Below are positions 8,425 through 17,434 of a stretch of 64,000 bases of DNA, piece after piece (within the stretch, counting starts at the first letter, position 1; each line of letters opens with the position of its first letter). Under the pieces are notes generated by a model. The model was not told the origin of the DNA, did not search any database, and saw only the letters and a program-made list of their open reading frames with translations. Position numbers and translations under genes: made by a program. Source of the stretch: Sulfitobacter sabulilitoris (GTDB lineage: Bacteria; Pseudomonadota; Alphaproteobacteria; Rhodobacterales; Rhodobacteraceae); assembly GCF_005887615.1 (NCBI RefSeq), contig NZ_VANS01000001.1:1468023-1532022 (forward strand), given 5' to 3'.

Positions 8425-9222
8425 TCAGCCCCGGATGCTCAGCGCTTCGGCGGCCTGGATCAGACGCTTGGCATAAACGCTTTCCAGTTGGCGCTTCTTG
8501 ACGTGAAACGACGGGCCGCCAACGTTCAGCCCATAGACCCGCGACCCGCCCAGCGAATACACCGGCACGGCGATGCCATTCACATCCGCCCGCCACTCGC
8601 CGTAGCCGCTGCAATAGCCGACATCGCCGTATTCTTCCTGGGCACGGGCAAAGCTTGACAGGCGTTCGGCCTGCGTGTCCGGTTCCGTCCGGGCGGCGTA
8701 GTCGAAGATCTCCGCGCGCTCGTCCTCGCGCATCCCCACCAGGATCGCCCGGCCGATGGCCGAGAAAAACAGCGGCAGGCGAGAGCCCACACGCATCGAC
8801 AGCGACACATCCTCGCGCGAGGGCTGGACCGCGACATAGACCACATCGAGCCGGTGGCGTTCACCCAAGGCCACCGTGATATAAGAGTTCGGGCCGTTGC
8901 GCAGGGCGGTCATCTCTTCCTCCGCCCGCTCGCCGATATCGAGGCCCGCCATCACGCCAAAGCCAAGTTGCAGCACCCCCGCGCCAAGCCGGTACGTGCC
9001 GGTGCGCGCATCGGCAACAAGGTAGTCGAGCGCACAGAGCGTATGCGTCAGCCGCGAGATCGTCGCCTTGGGCAGCCCGGTGCGATCGGCGAAATCCGCA
9101 TTGGTCAGCGTGATCTCTCCGGGTTGGTAGCAGCGCAGGATATCCAGCCCCCGCGCCAGCGCGGTGACGAAATTGCGGTCTTTCGCCTCGGCCGGGTCGG
9201 TGGTGAATTCCGATTGCGCCAT
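8425..9222 (-). CDS. IclR family transcriptional regulator
   Basis: A 265-residue IclR-type regulator. The N-terminal winged helix-turn-helix spans about 20-75 (ALARGLDILRCYQPGEITL, then GLPKATISRLTHTL as the recognition helix). The C-terminal ligand domain shows RVGSRLPLFFSAIGRAIL, the GR-capping segment common in IclR proteins. The start was placed at the ATG at 9222, two bases after the kinase stop. It is transcribed as the last gene of the catabolic cluster and ahead of the importer operon, so it probably controls one or both in response to a pathway acid or CoA ester. The effector is unknown. Confidence 0.9.
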   Translation of the reverse strand: MAQSEFTTDPAEAKDRNFVTALARGLDILRCYQPGEITLTNADFADRTGLPKATISRLTHTLCALDYLVADARTGTYRLGAGVLQLGFGVMAGLDIGERAEEEMTALRNGPNSYITVALGERHRLDVVYVAVQPSREDVSLSMRVGSRLPLFFSAIGRAILVGMREDERAEIFDYAARTEPDTQAERLSSFARAQEEYGDVGYCSGYGEWRADVNGIAVPVYSLGGSRVYGLNVGGPSFHVKKRQLESVYAKRLIQAAEALSIRG

Positions 9223-9224
9223 CC

Positions 9225-10250
9225 TCAACCCTCGTTCAGCGCCCTGAGACCGTTTTCCGCAAAGACCGGCACATATTGCCCTACCTTCAGGGCGCGCTCG
9301 GGGTTCGAGGCATTGCCATCCAACGCGCGTTTCAGCACGCCCTGAATGATCGCCGACATCCGGAAAAAGCAGAACGCGAGGTAGTACCCGAAGTTGTCCA
9401 CCCCCGGCAGCCCGCGCCGTTCGCAGTAGCGCGCGATGAATTCGGCATCCGTGGGCAGGCCAAGCGCCGCGCGGTCGATCCCCGCCAGCCCGCGCCCTTC
9501 GGTGCCCGCGGGCATCTGCCATTGCATGATGACCGACGCCAGGTCGGCGTAGGGATGTCCGATGGTCGACAGCTCCCAATCCAGCACGGCCAGGCACCTG
9601 GTCCCCTCCGCCTCGAAGATCATGTTGTCGATGCGGTAATCGCCATGCACCAGTGTCCGTTGGCCGTCGTCTTTGGGCATCCGGGCGGCAAGGTCGTCCA
9701 TCAGCTTGTCCATCGCGGGGATCGTTTCGGTCTCAGACGCCCGGTACTGCTTGGACCAGCGGCCCAGTTGCCGCTCGAAATAATTGCCGGGGGGGCCATA
9801 GTCGGACAGGCCGACCGCATCGACATCGACCTCGTGCAGGGCGGCCAGCACGCGGTTCATGTCGTCGATCACCGCGCCGCGTTCGGCGTTGGACAACCCC
9901 TCCATCCGCGGATCGGTAAAGTTGCGGCCCGCGACGTGATCCATGATGTAGAAGGCCGATCCGATGACGTCGTCATCGTCGCACAGCAGATGCATCCGGG
10001 CGACCGGAACGTCGGTGCCGGCCAGCGCCTTTTGCACGCGGAATTCACGGTCCACCGCATGCGCCGACTTGAGCAGCACGCCCGGTGGCTTGCGGCGCAG
10101 GACATAGGAATGACCGGGCGTTTTCAGCAAGAAGGTCGGGTTGGATTGCCCGCCTTGGAATTTGCGTGCCTCGATCGGCCCCTCGAACCCCGGCAGATGC
10201 GCTTTCAGGTAGGTTTCGACCGCCGCGATATCCAGCGTTTGCGTGTCCAT
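9225..10250 (-). CDS. Phosphotransferase family protein (APH / ACAD10-11 kinase-like)
   Basis: A 341-residue protein kinase-like fold enzyme. The catalytic loop HGDYRIDN is at 202-209 and the metal-binding DWELS at 224-228, followed by GHPYADLA; the N-terminal lobe includes FQGGQSNPTFLL. This matches the N-terminal kinase domain of human ACAD10/ACAD11 and bacterial LvaA, which phosphorylate hydroxyacyl-CoA, rather than a drug kinase. It sits with two acyl-CoA dehydrogenases and a regulator, which supports a role in acid catabolism. Here kinase and dehydrogenase are separate genes. The substrate assignment is inference; an aminoglycoside kinase role is unlikely. Confidence 0.85.
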   Translation of the reverse strand: MDTQTLDIAAVETYLKAHLPGFEGPIEARKFQGGQSNPTFLLKTPGHSYVLRRKPPGVLLKSAHAVDREFRVQKALAGTDVPVARMHLLCDDDDVIGSAFYIMDHVAGRNFTDPRMEGLSNAERGAVIDDMNRVLAALHEVDVDAVGLSDYGPPGNYFERQLGRWSKQYRASETETIPAMDKLMDDLAARMPKDDGQRTLVHGDYRIDNMIFEAEGTRCLAVLDWELSTIGHPYADLASVIMQWQMPAGTEGRGLAGIDRAALGLPTDAEFIARYCERRGLPGVDNFGYYLAFCFFRMSAIIQGVLKRALDGNASNPERALKVGQYVPVFAENGLRALNEG

Positions 10251-10260
10251 GATCGGGTCC

Positions 10261-10911
10261 TCAGCTATAGGTCAGAAGCGGCGCGGTTTCGGCGCTGTCA
10301 AGATGCGGGGTCGCGTTGAACTGGTGCAGGAAAACGCGCCCTCTGGAAAAGACGAACTTGGTCATCGAGGTGTTCTTTACCTGCAGGTTCAGGTTCATCA
10401 TCTGTGCCGGCGGTGCGCCCAGCGTGCTGGCCGTCAACTGCCCGATGGGCCCGCCGGAGGACACGACAAGCACTCTCTCCGCTTTGTCCTGCGTGGCAAA
10501 GACCAGGGCCTCCGCGACACGGGCGGCAAAGCCCAGCCATGTTTCGCGGGCGCCCACCAGGCCACCGGCCTGCCACTCCAGAATGGTCTCGCGCAGGGTG
10601 CGAAAATGCGTCTTGCGATCCGCCTTGACCATGTCCGGAACCTTGCCACCGAATTTGACGTGCAGCAGATCGTGAAAGTCGTATTCGTTGAAGCCCGCGT
10701 GCTGTTCCGGCGCGGCGTCGAACCCCATCGACCGCAGTGTTTCGGCCTGCCGCGTCAAGGTGCCGGTGAGCAGCCGGTCGGGCACCCAGCCGTTCGCGCG
10801 CAGCGCGTCGCCCGCCAGTTCGGATTGCCGGTGCCCCAGATCGGACAGGCGGTCGTAATTGTCCTGTCCAAAGGACGCCTGCGCGTGGCGGATGACCAGA
10901 AGCTCGGCCAT
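10261..10911 (-). CDS. Histidine phosphatase family protein
   Basis: A 216-residue protein of the phosphoglycerate mutase-like superfamily. It starts MAELLVIRHAQASFG, so the phospho-accepting histidine is H9 in an RHA (not RHG) motif. The second catalytic histidine normally lies in the C-terminal half; the segment VLVVSSGGPIGQLT fills that place but shows Ser-Gly where many members have His-Gly. The catalytic set is therefore incomplete in this reading. It starts one base after the nitronate monooxygenase stop and ends 10 bases before the kinase gene, so it is cotranscribed. It may remove phosphate from an intermediate made by the adjacent kinase; that is inference. Confidence 0.8.
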   Translation of the reverse strand: MAELLVIRHAQASFGQDNYDRLSDLGHRQSELAGDALRANGWVPDRLLTGTLTRQAETLRSMGFDAAPEQHAGFNEYDFHDLLHVKFGGKVPDMVKADRKTHFRTLRETILEWQAGGLVGARETWLGFAARVAEALVFATQDKAERVLVVSSGGPIGQLTASTLGAPPAQMMNLNLQVKNTSMTKFVFSRGRVFLHQFNATPHLDSAETAPLLTYS

Positions 10912-10912
10912 G

Positions 10913-11911
10913 TCAGTCCGCGAACTCCGCCGCCAGCCGTTTTCCGGCGGCGATGTATTCGCGCTCCACCCGGTCCACCAGCGTCGGCACATCCGTGACG
11001 GCCTGAACCGCGCCGATGCCCTGACCCGCGCCCCAGATCTCCTTCCAGGCCTTCGGTTTGGACGATCCCGACGAGAAATTCATCGACGACGCGTCCGCAT
11101 CGGGCAGGTTGTCGGCATCCATCCCGGCGGCGGTGATCGACGGCTTGAGGTAATTGCCCGACACGCCGGTGAACAACGACGAGGTCACGATATCCTCGGC
11201 CCCGGAACTGGCGATCATGTCCTTGTACCCTTGCTGCGCGTTGGCTTCCCTGGTGGCGATAAAGGGCGACCCCATATAGCCCAGATCGGCCCCGAGTGCG
11301 CGCGCCGCCAAGAGCGCCTCGCCCGTGGCGATGGCACCCGACAAGAGCAGCGGGCCGTCGAACCAGCTACGGATTTCGCGGATCAGCGCAAAGGGCGATT
11401 GCTGCCCGGCGTGCCCGCCCGCGCCCGCGGCCACGGCAATCAGCCCGTCGGCGCCTTTTTCGATCGCCTTGCGGGCAAAGGTGTTGTTGATGATGTCATG
11501 CAGCACGATCCCGCCACAACTGTGCGCGGCCTCGTTGACCTCGACCCGCGCGCCCAGCGACGTGATCCAGATCGGCACCTTGTGGCGGGTGCAGATTTCG
11601 AGATCGCGGTCCAGCCGGGTGTTCGAACGGTGCACGATCTGGTTGACCGCAAAGGGTGCCGCGGGGCGGTCGGGGTTGGCCTGGTTGTGGCGGTCCAGCT
11701 CTTCGGTGATTTGCGTCAGCCACGCCTCCAGCAGCGGCGGCTCCCCCTCGGCCTCGCGGGCGTTGAGCGCGGGAAACGATCCCACGATCCCCGCCTTGCA
11801 CTGTGCGATCACCAGGTCCGGCACCGAGATGATGAACAGCGGCGAGGCCACCATCGGGATGCGCAGCCCCTGCAACGCTTTTGGCAAATGGGAATCGTCT
11901 CTCTTGGTCAT
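10913..11911 (-). CDS. Nitronate monooxygenase / 2-nitropropane dioxygenase family flavoprotein
   Basis: A 332-residue FMN-dependent TIM-barrel protein. The N-terminal ALQGLRIPMVASPLF, the GAGGHAGQQ segment with the conserved histidine, and the phosphate-binding GADLGYMGS-FIA-R region are characteristic. Members oxidise nitronates, but many in fatty-acid operons act as enoyl reductase-like or orphan flavoproteins. The start was chosen at MTKRDD because it aligns with family N-termini; the ribosome site is weak. It is one base upstream of the phosphatase gene and follows the thiolase gene by 78 bp. Confidence 0.88.
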   Translation of the reverse strand: MTKRDDSHLPKALQGLRIPMVASPLFIISVPDLVIAQCKAGIVGSFPALNAREAEGEPPLLEAWLTQITEELDRHNQANPDRPAAPFAVNQIVHRSNTRLDRDLEICTRHKVPIWITSLGARVEVNEAAHSCGGIVLHDIINNTFARKAIEKGADGLIAVAAGAGGHAGQQSPFALIREIRSWFDGPLLLSGAIATGEALLAARALGADLGYMGSPFIATREANAQQGYKDMIASSGAEDIVTSSLFTGVSGNYLKPSITAAGMDADNLPDADASSMNFSSGSSKPKAWKEIWGAGQGIGAVQAVTDVPTLVDRVEREYIAAGKRLAAEFAD

Positions 11912-11989
11912 TGTCGGTCTTTCTGGCTTTGAGGTCGCCCGGCGCATCATCTGTGCCGGGCGGTTTGTGTCTGGCGGCGGCGGGGGGCG

Positions 11990-13186
11990 TCAGAGAACTT
12001 CGAAGAGGCCCGCAGCGCCCATGCCGCCGCCCACGCACATGGTGCAGACGACATATTTCACGCCCCGGCGCTTGCCTTCGATCAACGCGTGGCCGACCAT
12101 CCGCGCGCCGGACATGCCATAGGGGTGGCCCACGGAAATCGCACCGCCGTCCACGTTCAGCAGATCGTCGGGGATGCCCAGCTTGTCGCGCGAATAGATC
12201 ACCTGGCAGGCGAAGGCCTCGTTCAGTTCCCACAGGCCGATGTCGTCCATGGTCAGCCCATGCGCCTTGAGCAGTTTCGGTACGGCAAAGACCGGGCCGA
12301 TGCCCATTTCGTCGGGCTCGCAGCCCGCGGCCATCACGCCCACGTAGCGGCCCAGCGGTTGCAGGCCCTTTTGCTCGGCGACCTTCGCCTCCATCACCAC
12401 GGCGGCAGAGGCGCCATCGCTCAACTGGCTGGCGTTGCCGGCGGTGATGTACTTGCCTTCCTTGATGTGGATCCCGTCCTTGAACACCGGCTTGAGGCCC
12501 GCGACGTTGTCATAGCTGGTGCCGGGGCGGTTGCCCTCGTCCTTTTCCAGTGTCACGTCGCGATTGCTGATCTCCTTGGTCTCCTTGTCCTGCACCATCA
12601 TCGTGGTGCTCATGGCGACGATCTCGTCGTCAAAGCGCCCGGCCTCCTGCGCCGCTGCGGTCCGCGCCTGGCTGCGCACGGCGTATTCGTCCTGCGCCTC
12701 GCGGCTGATGCCATAGCGTTCCGCCACGGTCTCGGCGGTTTCCAGCATGGACATGTAGATCTCCGGCTTGTGCTCCTTCAGCCAGCCATCGGCCTTGACG
12801 CGCATCTCGGGGGTTTGCACCATCGAGATGCTGTCCACGCCGCCGCCCACGACCACGTCCATGCCGTCGGTGATGACCTGCTTGGCCGCCGTGGCGATTG
12901 CCATCATGCCAGAGGCGCACTGACGGTCGAGCGACATGCCCGCCACCGTAACCGGCAGGCCCGCGCGGATCGCGGCCTGGCGGGCGATGTTGCCGGCGGA
13001 ATGACCCTGCTGCAGGGCCGAGCCGATCACGCAATCCGCGATTTCGGATCCATCGATTCCTGCGCGTTTCACCGCGTTCTCGATGGCATGTGCGGCCAGC
13101 GCCTGTGGCGTGGTGGCGTTGAATGCCCCCCTGTAGGCCTTGCCGATGGGGGTGCGGGCGGTAGAGACGATAACGGCGTCACGCAT
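11990..13186 (-). CDS. Acetyl-CoA C-acyltransferase (thiolase)
   Basis: A 398-residue thiolase. The nucleophile is C90 in [20 protein letters not shown] is the third family motif, [11 protein letters not shown] carries the catalytic histidine, and C384 lies in [11 protein letters not shown]. The pattern fits a degradative 3-ketoacyl-CoA thiolase that releases acetyl-CoA or propionyl-CoA at the end of a beta-oxidation round. It is encoded between an MFE-2-like dehydrogenase and the nitronate monooxygenase-like gene, in the same direction and with short gaps, consistent with one catabolic operon. Confidence 0.93.
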   Translation of the reverse strand: MRDAVIVSTARTPIGKAYRGAFNATTPQALAAHAIENAVKRAGIDGSEIADCVIGSALQQGHSAGNIARQAAIRAGLPVTVAGMSLDRQCASGMMAIATAAKQVITDGMDVVVGGGVDSISMVQTPEMRVKADGWLKEHKPEIYMSMLETAETVAERYGISREAQDEYAVRSQARTAAAQEAGRFDDEIVAMSTTMMVQDKETKEISNRDVTLEKDEGNRPGTSYDNVAGLKPVFKDGIHIKEGKYITAGNASQLSDGASAAVVMEAKVAEQKGLQPLGRYVGVMAAGCEPDEMGIGPVFAVPKLLKAHGLTMDDIGLWELNEAFACQVIYSRDKLGIPDDLLNVDGGAISVGHPYGMSGARMVGHALIEGKRRGVKYVVCTMCVGGGMGAAGLFEVL

Positions 13187-13213
13187 GGGTGAATTCCTTT
13201 TTCTGGGGTGGGG

Positions 13214-14143
13214 TCAGTCGCCCCAGGGCAGCGTCAGGCCACGGGCCTCGGCCGCCTTGCGGGCGTATTTTCGGGTTTGGGTGAAAGCATCGCCAAGCTC
13301 TTGCTGGCCGTGCGGGTCGGTGATCCGGTCAAAGGCGGCGGCGACGGCTTCGGGCGTGTTGTCGCCATCCAGAAGCGTCACGCCTTCGGTCTCGTAGATG
13401 CGGGTCTGCGCGAAGCTGCCGGCGCCCGCCCCCAAGATGACGCGCGACGGCGCGTCGTCACTGACCAGATACAGCAGGCCCGGTGTGATCGTCTCGGGCG
13501 CCAACAGGTCCAGCGCCTCGGGCGGGAGCAGGTTTTCGGTCATGCGCGTGGCGGCCGTGGGGGCCAGCGTGTTGACGCGGATGTCGTCGCGCGCGCCCTC
13601 GATATGCAGCACGTTCATCAGCCCCACCATCGCCGCCTTGGCCGCGCCATAGTTCGACTGGCCGAAGTTGCCGTAAAGCCCGGACCCCGAGGCCGTCAGC
13701 ACGATGCGGCCGTATTTCTGCGCTCGCATGATCGGCCAGACGGCGTGACAGCACGTCGCGCTGCCCATCAGATGCACGTCCACGACCTTGCGGAAATCAT
13801 CCAGCGTCATCTTGGCAAAGGTCTTGTCGCGCAGGATGCCCGCGTTGTTCACAAGGATGTCGATGCGGCCCCAGGCCTCCATCGCGCGCGCCACCATATC
13901 GGCCACGCCCGCCTCGTCGGACACGTCGGCGCCATGCGCCATCGCCACGCCGCCCGATGCGCGGATCTCCTCCACCACCGATCCGGCGGCCTCGGACGAT
14001 TGTCCCTGGCCGTCCGTGCTGACGCCCAGATCGTTCACCACTACCCTGGCCCCGCGCGCGGCAAGACCCAGCGCATGACTGCGGCCCAGGCCCGTGCCCG
14101 CCCCGGTGACGATGGCCACGCGGCCGTCAAAGTCGATCGTCAT
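13214..14143 (-). CDS. SDR family oxidoreductase, MFE-2/17beta-HSD4-like 3-hydroxyacyl-CoA dehydrogenase
   Basis: A 309-residue classical short-chain dehydrogenase. The NAD-binding TGAGTGLG is at 13-20, NNAG at 99-102, and the catalytic Y165-GAA-K169. The opening FDGRVAIVTGAGTGLGRSHA, the VVVNDLG segment and the extended C-terminus after residue 250 are typical of the dehydrogenase domain of peroxisomal multifunctional enzyme type 2. It should oxidise a 3-hydroxyacyl-CoA. The matching hydratase-2 activity could come from the MaoC protein encoded at 20212-20685. It lies 27 bp before the thiolase gene. Confidence 0.9.
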   Translation of the reverse strand: MTIDFDGRVAIVTGAGTGLGRSHALGLAARGARVVVNDLGVSTDGQGQSSEAAGSVVEEIRASGGVAMAHGADVSDEAGVADMVARAMEAWGRIDILVNNAGILRDKTFAKMTLDDFRKVVDVHLMGSATCCHAVWPIMRAQKYGRIVLTASGSGLYGNFGQSNYGAAKAAMVGLMNVLHIEGARDDIRVNTLAPTAATRMTENLLPPEALDLLAPETITPGLLYLVSDDAPSRVILGAGAGSFAQTRIYETEGVTLLDGDNTPEAVAAAFDRITDPHGQQELGDAFTQTRKYARKAAEARGLTLPWGD

Positions 14144-14155
14144 GGCACGCCTCCC

Positions 14156-14977
14156 TCAGCTTAGCGCCGCGTCAAAGATGTTGGGCCCGCACATCACGTT
14201 TATCCCTCCCGATACGGGGATCACCGCCCCGGTGACATAGGCCCCGCCCATGCCGCACAGAAACAGCATGCAACCGGCGATATCCTCTGCCCGGCCCACC
14301 CGGCGCAGCGGCACGTCCTGGCCCACCTTGTCGCGCATGTCGTCGTCGGCGGTGGCAAAGGCGGTCATGCCCGACACGAACGGCCCCGGCGCCAGCGCGT
14401 TGACCGTGACGGCATGCCCCGCCAACTCCTTACCCAGGATGCGCGTCAGGTGATGCACCGCCGCCTTGGACGCCGAATAGCTGTAGGCGCCGTCGCCCAT
14501 CTCGCGTTCGCCCATAACAGAGCCCACGTTGACCACCCGCGACGGGTCGTCGCGCGTGCCGGATGCGACCAGCATCGGCAGCAGTTTCTGCGTCAGGTCG
14601 AACAGCCCGGCCACATTGACCGACATCACCTTGTCCCAGGCGCCAAACGGAAACTGGCCCATTGGCGCGCCCCATGTCTTGCCCGCGTTGTTCATCAGGA
14701 TATCAAGGCTCTCGCTGCGCTTTTGCACCTCGGCCACCAGCGCGTCGACACCCGCCTCCGTGCCGACGTCGCCCGCGAAGCCCTCGGCCTTGCCATGCGC
14801 GCCCAGCGCATTCAGATCCCCGGCCACTTCGGCGCAGGCGTGGCCCTTGCGGCTGGCGATCAGCACATGCGCGCCGGCGCGCACCAGCGCCTCGGCGGCC
14901 ATGCGGCCGATTCCGGTGGCGCCGCCGGTGACAAGGGCCGTCTTGCCGGTCAGGTCAAAAAGTTTTTGCGGTGTCAT
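14156..14977 (-). CDS. SDR family oxidoreductase
   Basis: A 273-residue classical short-chain dehydrogenase with TGGATGIG at 17-24, NNAGK at 97-101, and Y167-SAS-K171 in the catalytic site. The C-terminal VTGAVIPVSGGINVM matches the glycine-rich end of this group. The start at 14977 (MTPQKLFDLTGKTALVTGG) is the usual family start; upstream codons do not resemble coding sequence. It lies 12 bp from the MFE-2-like gene and 10 bp from the acyl-CoA dehydrogenase gene. It probably oxidises or reduces a hydroxy or keto group of the pathway substrate. Confidence 0.88.
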   Translation of the reverse strand: MTPQKLFDLTGKTALVTGGATGIGRMAAEALVRAGAHVLIASRKGHACAEVAGDLNALGAHGKAEGFAGDVGTEAGVDALVAEVQKRSESLDILMNNAGKTWGAPMGQFPFGAWDKVMSVNVAGLFDLTQKLLPMLVASGTRDDPSRVVNVGSVMGEREMGDGAYSYSASKAAVHHLTRILGKELAGHAVTVNALAPGPFVSGMTAFATADDDMRDKVGQDVPLRRVGRAEDIAGCMLFLCGMGGAYVTGAVIPVSGGINVMCGPNIFDAALS

Positions 14978-14987
14978 GTCAGTCCCC

Positions 14988-16103
14988 TCAGAACCCGCGC
15001 AGGCCGGCGACCACCTCGGCGTGGTGGCCATAGTCGCCCAGCCATTCGGCCGCGACGCGCGCGCGTTTCATGTAAAATCCCATGTCGTAGGCGTCGGTCA
15101 TGCCGATGCCGCCGTGCATCTGCACCCCTTCCATCACCGCCAGCTGCGCGGTCGCGGTTGCGCGCGCCTTGGCCAGCGATACCGCGAGCGTGGCATTTGC
15201 CGCGTCCTCGTCCAGGGCCCGCCCCGCGTGCAGGATGGCCGATGCGGTCACTTCGGTCTCGCACCACAGGTGTGCGGCGCGATGCTGCAACGCCTGAAAG
15301 CTGCCGATGGGCACGCCGAACTGCTTGCGTTCCTTGAGATACGCAACCGTCATGCCGAAAGCCCCCGCCGCCAACCCCGACATTTCGGCGGCCAGGGCGG
15401 CCTGCCCCGCCTCCAGCGCGGGGCGCAGGACGGTCATCGCGTCATCGACGGCGCCCAGCACGTCGTCGCCTGTCGCGGCCACATCGTCAAAGCGGATGCG
15501 CGCGCTGTCGCGGGAGTCGATCATGTGCTGCGCATCGCGGGTGATGCCCTCGCGGTCGGCGGGAATGTCAAAGAGCGTGAGGCCGCCGCCGGTTCGCGCC
15601 AGCACCAGCAACCGATCCGCCAGCGCGCCGTCCACGACAAAGGTCTTGGCGCCGGACAGGCGAAACCCGTTGCCATCCGCCTTGGCCTCCATCTCCGTCG
15701 CGTCGGGGGCGAACTTGCGGCCCTCGTCCACCGCCAGCGCATAGGTCGCCTCGCCCGCCGCGATGGATTTCAGCGCCGCGATGCCGCGCGCGTCGCCCAC
15801 CTGCTTCAGCGCGGTCGCGGCGATCACGGCCGTGGACAGGAATGGGCTGGTGACCAGTGTCTTGCCCATTTCAGCCGCCAGGACACCGGCGGCGGCATGG
15901 CCCATGTCCGACCCGCCCGCATCCTCGGGGATCAGGATTCCGGCCCAGCCCATCTGCGCCATGTCGCGCCATAGCCTGGCGTCGTGGGTCTTGCCCGCGT
16001 CGCGCAGGCCGCGCAGGTGCGACACCGGGGCCGCGCCATCCAGAAATCCGCGGGCGCTGTCGGCCAGCATGGTTTCTTCTTCGGTATGGATCAGTTTGGT
16101 CAT
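14988..16103 (-). CDS. Acyl-CoA dehydrogenase family protein, probable small partner subunit
   Basis: A 371-residue FAD-dependent acyl-CoA dehydrogenase-fold protein. KERKQFGVPIGSFQALQH and QMHGGIGMTDAYDMG provide the flavin and CoA contacts. The sequence ends soon after the last helix without the YEGT/IEGGTSE segment that carries the usual catalytic glutamate, so this chain may be non-catalytic alone. Together with the adjacent full-length enzyme (three-base gap) it resembles two-gene dehydrogenases such as PimC/PimD or the heteromeric FadE pairs of steroid side-chain degradation. Pairing is inferred from gene order and the missing motif. Confidence 0.88.
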   Translation of the reverse strand: MTKLIHTEEETMLADSARGFLDGAAPVSHLRGLRDAGKTHDARLWRDMAQMGWAGILIPEDAGGSDMGHAAAGVLAAEMGKTLVTSPFLSTAVIAATALKQVGDARGIAALKSIAAGEATYALAVDEGRKFAPDATEMEAKADGNGFRLSGAKTFVVDGALADRLLVLARTGGGLTLFDIPADREGITRDAQHMIDSRDSARIRFDDVAATGDDVLGAVDDAMTVLRPALEAGQAALAAEMSGLAAGAFGMTVAYLKERKQFGVPIGSFQALQHRAAHLWCETEVTASAILHAGRALDEDAANATLAVSLAKARATATAQLAVMEGVQMHGGIGMTDAYDMGFYMKRARVAAEWLGDYGHHAEVVAGLRGF

Positions 16104-16106
16104 GGT

Positions 16107-17282
16107 TTACCCCGGCAATCCCAGAACGCGCCGCGACACGATGCTCAGCATCACCTCGGATGTGCCGCCCTCGATCGAATTGGCCTTGGTGCGCAGCCAG
16201 TCGCCCGCGCGGTTGCCCAGCGGACCGTCCCATTCCAGCGCGTCGCTGCCGCCCGCGGACATCAGCAGTTCATGCCGCTGCTTGTTCAACTCCGTGCCCA
16301 TGTATTTCAGCATGGCCGAGGCATCGCCGACCCCGCCGCCGGCCTCTGCCTTGTCCTTGTACCGCTCCAGCGTGAGGCCAATGGCCAGCGCGTCCACCTC
16401 GCAGCGCATCGCGGCGGCGCGCAGGGTGGCGTCGGTCAGGCCGTGCCCGCCCGCATCCTCGGCCAGAACGGCCCCGAGGGGGCGCCCCCCCTGCAATCCC
16501 TGGCCCCCGCCCGAGATCATCTCGCGCTCGTGGGTCAGCAGGTATTTCGCCACGTCCCAACCGCGGTTTTCCTCGCCCACGATCTGCGATTTCGGCACCT
16601 TCACATCGTCAAAGAAGGTCTCGCAAAACGGTGATGCGCCGGAAATCAACTTGATCGGCCGGGTCGAGACGCCATCGCTTTGCATGTCGATCAGCAGAAA
16701 GGAAATGCCCTTGTGCTTGGGCGCCTCGCGGTCGGTGCGCACCAGCGCGAAAATCCAGTCCGCCTTGTCCGCGTAAGAGGTCCAGACCTTTTGCCCGTTG
16801 ACCAGCCAGTGATCGCCCCTGTCTTCGCCGCGCGTCTGCACGCTGGCCAGATCGGAGCCGGCGCCGGGTTCGGAATAGCCCTGGCACCAACGTATGTCGC
16901 CGCGCGCGATGGGCGGCAGATATTGCAGTTTCTGCTCGTGCGTACCGAAATGCAAAAGCGCGGGCCCCAGCATCCAGATGCCGAAACTTTGCAATGGCGG
17001 GCGCGCGTTGATGCGGCCCATTTCGGCGTGAAAGATTTTTTCCTGGTCCCGGGTCAGCCCGGCACCGCCGTAGTCGCGCGGCCATGTGGGCACGGTGTAG
17101 CCCTTGGCGGCACAACGCTCGAGCCAGTCCTTCTGCGCGTCCGACTGGAACCTGAACTGCTTGCCACCCCAGCAGATGTCATCCTCGCTCGCGGCCCCGT
17201 CGCGCATCTCGGGCGGGCAGTTCTGCTCAAGCCAGGCGCGCAGATCGGCGCGAAATTCCTGTAGGTCCGTGCTCTCCGGCAT
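16107..17282 (-). CDS. Acyl-CoA dehydrogenase family protein, probable large catalytic subunit
   Basis: A 391-residue acyl-CoA dehydrogenase. WCQGYSEPGAGSDLA and WLVNGQKVWTSYA are family signatures for flavin binding. The C-terminal SIEGGTSEVMLSIVSRRVLG contains the glutamate that abstracts the alpha proton. The start was placed at 17282 because GGGGGAGGAAACGGG directly precedes the ATG. It is probably the first gene of the long minus-strand catabolic operon, divergent from a quinone oxidoreductase gene with 152 bp between start codons. The substrate is not evident; its type is often associated with branched, cyclic or dicarboxylic acyl-CoA. Confidence 0.9.
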   Translation of the reverse strand: MPESTDLQEFRADLRAWLEQNCPPEMRDGAASEDDICWGGKQFRFQSDAQKDWLERCAAKGYTVPTWPRDYGGAGLTRDQEKIFHAEMGRINARPPLQSFGIWMLGPALLHFGTHEQKLQYLPPIARGDIRWCQGYSEPGAGSDLASVQTRGEDRGDHWLVNGQKVWTSYADKADWIFALVRTDREAPKHKGISFLLIDMQSDGVSTRPIKLISGASPFCETFFDDVKVPKSQIVGEENRGWDVAKYLLTHEREMISGGGQGLQGGRPLGAVLAEDAGGHGLTDATLRAAAMRCEVDALAIGLTLERYKDKAEAGGGVGDASAMLKYMGTELNKQRHELLMSAGGSDALEWDGPLGNRAGDWLRTKANSIEGGTSEVMLSIVSRRVLGLPG

Positions 17283-17434
17283 CCCGTTTCCTCCCCCGTG
17301 ATGCTGCGGCCGGCGTGGCGGCGCCGACCATTCCGCTGTGCAGAATTGCATTTCGAATTTCAATTGACAAGACGGTTCTGCCCCGTCCCTACTGCCCGCA
17401 AATCATACGACATCCGACCACAGGGAGACACGAA

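Noticed and set aside
9225..10250. Aminoglycoside resistance kinase
   Set aside because: The APH fold is present, but the sequence resembles ACAD10/11- and LvaA-type kinases, and the neighbours are acyl-CoA enzymes.
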